Shown piece by piece: positions 14,414-20,682 of a stretch of 20,682 bases of DNA (the stretch's first letter is position 1; every line of letters begins with the position of its first letter). The stretch is from assembly GCA_015222755.1 (NCBI GenBank), contig JADFVX010000066.1:1-20682 (forward strand), in the 5' to 3' direction. The notes under the pieces are model-generated. The model worked only from the letters and a program-made list of their open reading frames with translations. It did no database searches and was not told the origin of the DNA. Made by a program: the position numbers and the translations under genes. The stretch comes from Pseudomonadota bacterium. GTDB taxonomy: Bacteria > Desulfobacterota > JADFVX01.

Positions 14414-15318
14414 AAAAAGACCTGCTTAGAATATCGGAACTATCAAGAGATGAGATAGAGGGCCTTCTTAGGCGTGCCATTGAGCTCAAATCCATGCAGA
14501 AAAAAGGCATCTCCCATCAGCCCCTCGCTGGAAAGACGATGGGAATGATATTTGAGAAGTCATCTACCAGGACAAGGGTCTCTTTTGAGGTAGGGATGAT
14601 GCAACTGGGCGGAAATGCTATATTCCTTAGTCCCCGTGATACGCAGATAGGACGTGGAGAGCCCGTTTCCGATAGCGCCCGTGTCCTGTCACGCTACCTC
14701 GACGGCATAATGATACGAACCTACTCACAGGAAATGCTTGAGGAGTTTGCAAAATACTCCGGCGTACCTGTAATAAACGGACTTACCGACCTTCTCCACC
14801 CATGCCAGGTACTGACAGACCTAATGACTATCAAGGAAAAAAAGGCTGGTCTAAGGGATCTGAAAATAGCATGGATCGGTGACGGCAACAATATGGCAAA
14901 CTCATGGATTGCGGCTGCAGCCAGGCTCGGCTTCGAGCTAAGCCTTGCCACCCCTGCCTCGCACAGGCCGGACAGTAAAATCCTTGAAGAGGCTGAAAGA
15001 AATGGGGCCAAAATAAACCTTGTAGAGTCTCCTCTTGAAGCGGCAAAGGATGCCGACGTGATAAATACCGATGTCTGGGCCAGTATGGGACAGGAGGAGG
15101 AGTACGAAGACAGAAAAAGACTTTTCGCCTCCTACCAGGTAAACAGCGAACTCCTCACTGCCGCAAAAAGTGACGCCATTGTTATGCACTGCCTGCCTGC
15201 ACACAGAGGTGAGGAGATCACCGATGAGGTAATGGAGGGGCCGCAATCGGTCATCTTTGATCAGGCTGAAAACAGGCTTCACCTGCAAAAGGCAATACTG
15301 GAAAAACTGCTGGGATAG
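14410..15318 (+). CDS. argF: Ornithine carbamoyltransferase
   Basis: It makes citrulline from ornithine and carbamoyl phosphate. At 302 residues it is full length. The carbamoyl-phosphate loop SSTRTRVSFE (51-60), the HPCQ motif (130-133), the central WIGDGNNMANSW and the ornithine-loop HCLPAHRGEE (from 260) are all intact. The start ATG overlaps the argD stop as ATGA, with no SD of its own beyond the purine-rich argD end, so it is likely translated by coupling. It ends with TAG. Confidence 0.97.
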   Translation: MKKDLLRISELSRDEIEGLLRRAIELKSMQKKGISHQPLAGKTMGMIFEKSSTRTRVSFEVGMMQLGGNAIFLSPRDTQIGRGEPVSDSARVLSRYLDGIMIRTYSQEMLEEFAKYSGVPVINGLTDLLHPCQVLTDLMTIKEKKAGLRDLKIAWIGDGNNMANSWIAAAARLGFELSLATPASHRPDSKILEEAERNGAKINLVESPLEAAKDADVINTDVWASMGQEEEYEDRKRLFASYQVNSELLTAAKSDAIVMHCLPAHRGEEITDEVMEGPQSVIFDQAENRLHLQKAILEKLLG

Positions 15319-15361
15319 TTTAAATTTTCCGGCTTTCATTTAATCTACTGGGAGGTAAGTT

Positions 15362-16564
15362 GTGAGTAACGACATTAAAAAGGTAGTCCTTGCCTACTCC
15401 GGCGGACTTGATACATCTGTCATCGTAAGATGGCTCATTGAGGAGTACGGCTGCGAGGTGATATGTTTCGCTGCAGACCTCGGCCAGGCGGAAGAACTGG
15501 ATCACCTTAACGAAAAGGCCATCGATACCGGCGCCAGCAAGATCTACATAGAAGATCTCCAGGAGGAATTCACAAGGGATTTTGTATTCCCCATGCTGCG
15601 GGCAAATGCCATATATGAAGGAAGTTACCTCCTTGGGACATCAATAGCAAGACCGCTGATCTCCAAGGAACAGATAAGAATTGCAAACAAGGAAAACGCC
15701 GACGCAGTATCCCACGGCGCCACGGGCAAAGGAAACGACCAGGTGCGCTTTGAGCTTGCCTACTACGCCCTCAACCCTGATATCAAGGTGATCGCTCCCT
15801 GGAGGGACTGGGACCTGAACTCAAGGGAATCACTCATAGCATATGCAAGAAAGCACAACATCCCCATACCGGTCACAAAGGCAAAACCATACTCTTCAGA
15901 CAGGAACCTGCTCCACATCAGCTTTGAGGGCGGCATACTGGAAGACCCATGGGCAGAGGCGCCGGAGGACATGTACGTCCTTTCCGTCTCCCCCGAAAAG
16001 GCACCGGACAAGCCGACCTATATAGAAATCGACTATGAAGCCGGCAACGCAGTTGCTGTTAACGGTGAAAAGATGTCTCCTGCAACACTACTTAGCGAAC
16101 TGAACCGCCTTGGCGGTGAAAACGGCATTGGCCGGGTCGATCTGGTTGAAAACCGCTATGTGGGCATGAAGTCACGGGGAGTCTACGAGACACCGGGCGG
16201 CACAATACTCCACGAGGCACATCGGGCGGTGGAGTCCCTCACAATGGACCGTGAGGTGCTGCATATCCGCGATTCACTTATCCCCAGATACGCTGAGATT
16301 GTTTACAATGGCTACTGGTACGCACCGGAACGGGAACTGCTCCAGAAGACTATCGATGACAGCCAGGCAAATGTCACAGGCACGGCACGTCTCAAGCTCT
16401 ACAAGGGCAGTTGCCGTGTCGTAGGAAGAAAGGCAGAAAGATCTCTCTTCAATGAAGAGTTTGCCACCTTCGAGGCAGACAGTGTCTACAACCAGAAAGA
16501 TGCTGAGGGCTTCATAAAGATCAACTCCCTGAGGCTCAGAATCCGGTCTCTCATGGGACTATAG
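15362..16564 (+). CDS. argG: Argininosuccinate synthase
   Basis: It condenses citrulline and aspartate with ATP. The 400-residue protein has the PP-loop AYSGGLDTSV (11-20), the ATGKGNDQVRFE region (about 119-130) and typical citrulline/aspartate-binding segments (NLLHISFEGGILEDPW, split as NLLHISFEGG and ILEDPW). The start is GTG, chosen because GGGAGG lies just upstream at good spacing and the N-terminus then enters the PP-loop domain directly. It is 43 bp from argF and 9 bp from argH. Confidence 0.97.
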   Translation: MSNDIKKVVLAYSGGLDTSVIVRWLIEEYGCEVICFAADLGQAEELDHLNEKAIDTGASKIYIEDLQEEFTRDFVFPMLRANAIYEGSYLLGTSIARPLISKEQIRIANKENADAVSHGATGKGNDQVRFELAYYALNPDIKVIAPWRDWDLNSRESLIAYARKHNIPIPVTKAKPYSSDRNLLHISFEGGILEDPWAEAPEDMYVLSVSPEKAPDKPTYIEIDYEAGNAVAVNGEKMSPATLLSELNRLGGENGIGRVDLVENRYVGMKSRGVYETPGGTILHEAHRAVESLTMDREVLHIRDSLIPRYAEIVYNGYWYAPERELLQKTIDDSQANVTGTARLKLYKGSCRVVGRKAERSLFNEEFATFEADSVYNQKDAEGFIKINSLRLRIRSLMGL

Positions 16565-16573
16565 GAGTATATT

Positions 16574-17917
16574 ATGGCGGAAAAACCTTGGGGCGGGCGT
16601 TTTGCCGAAAAGACAAACAAACTTCTTGAAAGATTCAGCCAGTCTGTAAGTTTCGACAAGCGGCTCTATCCCTATGATATACGTGGCAGCATTGCCCATT
16701 CCAAGATGCTGGCAAAGCAGGGCATCATCTCCGAAGATGACGCCCAGAAGATAGAAGAAGGCTTGACTGAGATCCTGATTGAAATCAAAAGCGGTGGCTT
16801 CCAGTTCTCCGAGGCCCTTGAAGATATACATATGAATATCGAGAAACGGCTTATTGAAAAGATAGGGGATGCAGGCGGAAAACTCCATACTGCAAGAAGC
16901 CGCAACGACCAGGTCGCCCTTGATATCAGACTATACATGAGAGACCAGGCAAAAGAGGTAGTAGAGCTTATAGCTGCACTTCAGGAAGCGCTTATAGGCC
17001 TGGGAAAGAAGCATGCCGGTGTCATAATGCCGGGATACACGCACCTGCAGCGTGCCCAGCCCATCCTTTTTTCCAACCATATGATGGCCTACCACGAGAT
17101 GTTTAAAAGGGACGCCGAGCGTTTCGAGGATTGCTACAAACGTACCAACGTAATGCCCCTCGGTGCAGCGGCGCTGGCCGGGACCACATTTCCCATAGAC
17201 AGAAACTATGTGGCCGAGCAGCTTGATTTTCCGGCTGTAACAAAAAACAGCCTCGACTCTGTAAGCGACAGGGACTTTGCCATTGAGTTCTGCGCAGCCT
17301 CTTCCATCCTTATGATGCACCTAAGCCGCATGTCGGAAGAACTGATACTGTGGTCTACCGATGAATTTGGTTTCATCAGGATCTCCGACGCATTTTGCAC
17401 GGGAAGCTCCATCATGCCTCAGAAAAAAAATCCCGACATACCGGAGCTGGTACGCGGCAAAACGGGACGTGTCTTCGGCAGCCTCATATCACTACTCACA
17501 TTAATGAAGGGACTGCCTCTGGCATACAATCGCGATATGCAGGAAGACAAGGAGCAGATCTTTGATACGGTAGATACCGTCAAGATGTCGCTCCAGATAT
17601 TTGCCGCCATGATGGAAGAGCTTGAGATAAATAAAGAGGCCATGCTGCTTGCCGCCGATGGAGGTTACTCTACCGCAACGGAAGTGGCCGACTATCTTGT
17701 AAGAAAAGGCCTCCCCTTCCGCGACGCACATGAAGTTGTAGGGAAGATAGTCCGTTACTGCATAGAAAATAACATCAAAAGAGTGGGCGACCTGAAAATT
17801 GATGAGTTCCAGCAGTTCAGCAGCATGATCGGTGACGATATATATATTGCCGCAGACCTGGAGCGCTCCACAAAGAGTAAGTCCGACCTTTTTAAAATAG
17901 ACGATATCGGGGTTTAA
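16574..17917 (+). CDS. argH: Argininosuccinate lyase
   Basis: It cleaves argininosuccinate to arginine and fumarate. The 447-residue protein belongs to the fumarase/aspartase superfamily. It starts with the family signature KPWGGRFAEKT and has DIHMNIEKRL (about 84-93), SRNDQVALDIRLYMRD, GYTHLQRAQPI and the superfamily signature GSSIMPQKKNPD (277-288). AGGAG precedes the ATG. Together with argD, argF and argG it covers the later steps of arginine synthesis; argB, argC and argJ are not in the window. Confidence 0.97.
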   Translation: MAEKPWGGRFAEKTNKLLERFSQSVSFDKRLYPYDIRGSIAHSKMLAKQGIISEDDAQKIEEGLTEILIEIKSGGFQFSEALEDIHMNIEKRLIEKIGDAGGKLHTARSRNDQVALDIRLYMRDQAKEVVELIAALQEALIGLGKKHAGVIMPGYTHLQRAQPILFSNHMMAYHEMFKRDAERFEDCYKRTNVMPLGAAALAGTTFPIDRNYVAEQLDFPAVTKNSLDSVSDRDFAIEFCAASSILMMHLSRMSEELILWSTDEFGFIRISDAFCTGSSIMPQKKNPDIPELVRGKTGRVFGSLISLLTLMKGLPLAYNRDMQEDKEQIFDTVDTVKMSLQIFAAMMEELEINKEAMLLAADGGYSTATEVADYLVRKGLPFRDAHEVVGKIVRYCIENNIKRVGDLKIDEFQQFSSMIGDDIYIAADLERSTKSKSDLFKIDDIGV

Positions 17918-17930
17918 ACCTTAAGCAGTT

Positions 17931-19004
17931 ATGACAAGACTCTTCAGCACCCGGTGCTGCCTTAAGGCCGGGAACGAAACTGCCAGAGAAAAAGGGATTG
18001 CCCTTCTTCTGCTGGCCATCATAGCCCTTGCAGGCTGCGGAAAGAAAGGCCCTCCCCTCCCCCCTCTTATTACCCTTCCAGAGACTGTACAATCCTTTGC
18101 TATAGAAGGCAGGGATGAAGGTCTTTTGCTTTCCTGGCGGGTAGCTGAAAAAAACATCGCTGACCTGGCAGGTTTCAGGCTGCATAGGCAGTCTGAGGCA
18201 AAAGGTTGCACCAGCTGCCCCTCCAGGTTCCCCCTATACAAAGATGTTGATATCGACCTTCCCCATGGCGCGAAAATAGAAAATGGTGTCCTCTACCTCT
18301 TGGACGCTGAAGTGGAGAGAGGCTTCATATACCGTTATAAAGTTGTTCCCTACAGCCGCTCCGGCTATGAAGGGCCTTTTTCACGGACTGTAACGGCCAG
18401 CTGGAGTATGCCTCCACAAGCGCCGACTGCCTTAAAATCAGAGCCAGGTGACCGCTCCGTCAGGATAAGCTGGTCTGAACTTCAGGGACCTGCTCCTGCA
18501 GGATACAGGGTCTACCGGACAAACAGATCACAACTCTACGGAAAAACACCTGTAAACCAAAGACTGATTGAAACGATGAGCTATACAGACATAGGGCTTG
18601 AAAATAACCGGCAGTACTACTATGTCGTAAAAGCTCTCATAAGGGAGGGCGCCACGCTAATAGAAGGCCCGGCGTCTGCAGAGGTCCTGGCAGTACCTGT
18701 AGACCTCATGCCGCCCCCCTCTCCTTCGGGCCTTCAGGCTGTCCCATCTATAAACAAGGTGCACCTCATCTGGGATGAGCCGGAGACAGACGATAGCTTG
18801 GCTTACTTTATATACAGGCAAAAAAATAACGAACTGGCAATGGAAAAGCTTAACTCTGGGCCCGTAAGGGCAAATCATTACATAGACGGCTCTGTAAAGT
18901 CCGGGGAAGTCTATCAATATGCCGTAACAGCAGTGGACGATTCACCCCAAAAGAATGAGAGCGGCCCATCAGCTACTGTAAAAGTACGTATCCCGGAATT
19001 ATAA
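17931..19004 (+). CDS. Lipoprotein with LptM/YifL-like N-terminus and about three FN3-like domains
   Basis: The 357-residue precursor has a basic N-terminus, a hydrophobic stretch (IALLLLAIIALAGC, 23-36) and lipobox LAGC with the lipidated Cys at 36. The mature end CGKKGPPLPP is the hallmark of the small LptM/YifL lipoproteins, often encoded beside dapF or lysA. Here it is followed by three beta-rich segments (about 47-157, 160-256 and 262-355) with FN3-like motifs: VRISWSELQGPAPAGYRVYR, VHLIWDEPETDDSLAYFIYR, and ends such as YVVKAL and YAVTAVD. A CTSC pair lies at 93-96. It is likely periplasm-facing at the inner or outer membrane. The ATG lacks a strong SD; it lies 13 bp after argH. Its function, and whether it serves the outer-membrane LptD assembly role known for LptM, are unknown. 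Confidence 0.82.
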   Translation: MTRLFSTRCCLKAGNETAREKGIALLLLAIIALAGCGKKGPPLPPLITLPETVQSFAIEGRDEGLLLSWRVAEKNIADLAGFRLHRQSEAKGCTSCPSRFPLYKDVDIDLPHGAKIENGVLYLLDAEVERGFIYRYKVVPYSRSGYEGPFSRTVTASWSMPPQAPTALKSEPGDRSVRISWSELQGPAPAGYRVYRTNRSQLYGKTPVNQRLIETMSYTDIGLENNRQYYYVVKALIREGATLIEGPASAEVLAVPVDLMPPPSPSGLQAVPSINKVHLIWDEPETDDSLAYFIYRQKNNELAMEKLNSGPVRANHYIDGSVKSGEVYQYAVTAVDDSPQKNESGPSATVKVRIPEL

Positions 19005-19029
19005 TAAGGAAAATTTTCAAGGAGGAACA

Positions 19030-20283
19030 ATGCATCACTTTAACTACAAGGAAGACGATCTCTACTGCGAAGAAGTAAATGTAAGCAAGATTGCGGAAGA
19101 GGTGGGCACACCCTTTTTTCTCTATAGCCATGCCACACTTACCCGTCACTTCGAGGCCTTTGACAAGGCATTTGCCGAGGTGCCGCATCTTGTCTGCTAC
19201 TCCGTCAAGGCAAACTCAAACCTCGCTGTGCTACGCCTGTTTTCAGGGCTGGGGGGTGGAGCAGATATTGTTTCCGGCGGTGAACTCTTCAGGGCCATCA
19301 AAGCCGGCATTGATCCGGACAAGATCGTCTACTCCGGTGTGGGGAAAAAGGAAGAAGAGATGGAGTACGCCCTTAAAGAAAACATACTTATGTTCAACGT
19401 AGAATCCCACCAGGAGCTTGACGCCCTGAACACGGTTGCAGGCCGTATGGGCAAAAAGGCCCGGATATCACTACGTGTCAACCCGGATGTAGACCCCAAG
19501 ACCCATCCATATATCTCCACCGGCCTCAAGCAGAACAAGTTCGGCATCCCTATATCCGACGCCCTGTCTGAGTACCGTTATGCAAACTCACTGGAGAACA
19601 TTGAGGTCGTGGGAGTCGACTGCCATATAGGATCACAGCTGACGCAGACCCAGCCATTTGTAGACGCCCTTAAAAAGGTAAAGGCTCTGGTCCTTCAGCT
19701 GAGAGATGAGGGAATAAACATAAAGTACCTCGACCTTGGCGGCGGACTGGGTATAACCTATGACGAGGAGGAACCACCCCACCCGACAGACTACGGGAAG
19801 GCTATCATAGCAGAGACAAAAGACCTGGGCGTAATCCTCGTATTTGAGCCCGGCAGGGTCATAGTCGGTAATGCAGGGGTACTGGTATCAAAGGTCACCT
19901 ACACCAAAGAGGGAGAAGAAAAAAACTTCATCATCGGCGATGCGGGAATGAATGACCTTGCACGTCCTTCACTCTACGGCTCCTATCAGGGCATAATGGC
20001 TGTAAAAAAGTCTGATGAAGCGCTGATCGTTGCCGATGTAGTGGGCCCTATCTGTGAGTCCGGCGACTTCCTTGCAAAAGACCGCGAGGTTCAGCCCTTC
20101 AAGCCTGGCGACCTCTTTGCCGTGGCAAGTTCCGGAGCATACGGATTTACCATGTCATCAAACTACAACTCCAGAAGGCGTGCGGCAGAGGTAATGGTAA
20201 AGGGCGATAGCTTTGAGGTGATCAGGGAGAGAGAGGAATACAGCGACCTTGTGAAGGGAGAGAAGATACCTTCATTCCTTTAG
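19030..20283 (+). CDS. lysA: Diaminopimelate decarboxylase
   Basis: A PLP enzyme that turns meso-diaminopimelate into lysine, the last step of the pathway. The 417-residue chain begins the barrel with TPFFLYSHATL and has the PLP lysine in CYSVKANSN (K60), the phosphate-binding LDLGGGLG, EPGRVIVGNAG and the substrate-binding GPICESGDF (C342, at the dimer interface in this family). AAGGAGG precedes the ATG at good spacing. It is the last gene of the arg operon and is followed by a hairpin. The dapF/dapA/dapB genes that often follow in related operons are not found. Confidence 0.97.
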   Translation: MHHFNYKEDDLYCEEVNVSKIAEEVGTPFFLYSHATLTRHFEAFDKAFAEVPHLVCYSVKANSNLAVLRLFSGLGGGADIVSGGELFRAIKAGIDPDKIVYSGVGKKEEEMEYALKENILMFNVESHQELDALNTVAGRMGKKARISLRVNPDVDPKTHPYISTGLKQNKFGIPISDALSEYRYANSLENIEVVGVDCHIGSQLTQTQPFVDALKKVKALVLQLRDEGINIKYLDLGGGLGITYDEEEPPHPTDYGKAIIAETKDLGVILVFEPGRVIVGNAGVLVSKVTYTKEGEEKNFIIGDAGMNDLARPSLYGSYQGIMAVKKSDEALIVADVVGPICESGDFLAKDREVQPFKPGDLFAVASSGAYGFTMSSNYNSRRRAAEVMVKGDSFEVIREREEYSDLVKGEKIPSFL

Positions 20284-20292
20284 GAAGTAAAG

Positions 20293-20320
20293 AATCCCCG
20301 CCCAGAGGACGGGGATTTCT
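20293..20320 (+). terminator. Hairpin terminator after lysA
   Basis: AATCCCCG (20293-20300) pairs with CGGGGATT (20310-20317) around a nine-base loop, directly after the lysA stop. The T run is short (TTTCT), so termination may be partial. Confidence 0.7.
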
Positions 20321-20326
20321 ATGACT

Positions 20327-20344
20327 TATTAAAGTGCTTTAATA
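20327..20344. repeat. AT-rich palindrome downstream of lysA
   Basis: TATTAAAG-TG-CTTTAATA is a perfect 8-bp inverted repeat with a two-base centre, a shape more like a protein-binding site than an RNA hairpin. No known operator was recognised. Confidence 0.5.
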
Positions 20345-20409
20345 GATAGCCTTTACTGCCTACTGTAGTCTTGCGGGCAGGTGGAGGGGCATGAGTAAAT
20401 CAGAGCATA

Positions 20410-20456
20410 AAAAAAGCCCGTTTCGGATATTTACCGAGGCGGGCTTTGTTGTTTTA
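20410..20456. terminator. Bidirectional intrinsic terminator
   Basis: AAAGCCCG (20413-20420) pairs with CGGGCTTT (20440-20447), with inner TCGG/CCGA pairing. The plus strand continues TGTTGTTTT and the minus strand reads a run of seven T residues. It would close the lysA operon and could also stop a leftward transcript from beyond the window. Confidence 0.8.
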
Positions 20457-20682
20457 AGCTTAGGACTGACATCTTTAAAGCTTGTTGTCGATTGTTCTCA
20501 GCACAGCCATTACCTGCTCAAGCAGTTTTTTAGATTTTTGTTACATATGCCAAAAACAATTTGACATAAAAAACACATGCTGTAGTCTAGTGTTCAAGAC
20601 TAGCAAAAATTCTACATTTTGCAAGAAATATCACGTTATGTAGAAAAATAGCCGAAAAGGGGAATAGGCCGATTTTTCACAG
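20457..20682 (+). promoter_or_regulatory. Non-coding right end with promoter-like element and stacked dyads
   Basis: TTGACA (20561-20566) is a perfect -35; 16 bp later TAGTCT (20583-20588) is a fair -10. The -10 is also the left arm of TAGTCT-N8-AGACTA (20583-20602). It is followed by GCAAAA-N8-TTTTGC (20603-20622) and by TCTACA/TGTAGA arms at about 20611 and 20639. This suggests a regulated rightward transcript starting just before the edge. No gene of credible length is seen here. Confidence 0.4.

Noticed and set aside
20475..20537. Minus-strand coding-like end (KKLLEQVMAVLRTIDNKL then TAA)
   Set aside because: Only about 20 codons between stops and no start; could be a relic of a gene tail but too short to call.
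20391..20564. 57-codon frame (MSKSEHKKSPFR...) preceded by GGAGGGG
   Set aside because: The SD and first codons look good, but the frame runs through an intrinsic terminator and its later sequence does not resemble a protein; probably chance or a decayed gene start.

Overview
The window looks like a chromosomal segment of a Gram-negative, motile or chemotactic, respiring bacterium. It is most likely a deltaproteobacterial-type lineage (Desulfuromonadota/Desulfobacterota); this is inferred from gene content and order, not from a marker gene. Pointers are a che cluster with a HEAT-repeat protein, a periplasmic di-haem peroxidase, a CcmI-type domain, a PCP_red-type small protein, and the run argD-argF-argG-argH-lipoprotein-lysA. 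TAG is an ordinary and frequent stop codon here: it ends the dapA-like, DUF423, CcmI-like, peroxidase, argF, argG and lysA genes.

Region 1 (1-8117, all minus strand, so transcribed right to left): der, then a FlhF-type SRP GTPase, a 645-residue HEAT-repeat protein, cheR, cheY, a CheW-CheZ fusion, and the 5' part of cheA, which leaves the window at its left edge. Two architectures stand out. The FlhF-like GTPase does not have the usual FlhF N-terminus; it starts with what looks like the CheY-binding N-terminal peptide of FliM. CheW and CheZ are fused in one chain, and an in-frame TAG cuts off the CheZ tail that docks CheY. The tail is still intact as an open frame after the stop. The two docking peptides are almost the same (QSEVDALL and QSEVDDLL), so phospho-CheY may be the hub that links the signalling kinase, its phosphatase and a polar-localisation-type GTPase. 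The cheA linker carries an in-frame 21-bp tandem repeat that runs off the window.

Region 2 (8118-13065): a dapA/nanA-superfamily aldolase of unclear substrate and a DUF423 membrane protein (plus strand). Then a minus-strand group: a 58-aa PCP_red-like protein, a secreted stand-alone CcmI C-terminal-type domain, and yaaA. Divergent from these are tpx and a di-haem cytochrome c peroxidase (plus). The theme is peroxide defence and cytochrome-related functions. Good intrinsic terminators separate the units.

Region 3 (13066-20320, plus strand): a compact arginine/lysine biosynthesis operon, argD-argF (ATGA overlap)-argG-argH, then a lipoprotein with an LptM/YifL-like N-terminus fused to about three fibronectin-III-like domains, then lysA and a terminator. 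The last 360 bases hold hairpins, a bidirectional terminator and a promoter-like element pointing out of the window; no convincing gene was seen there.
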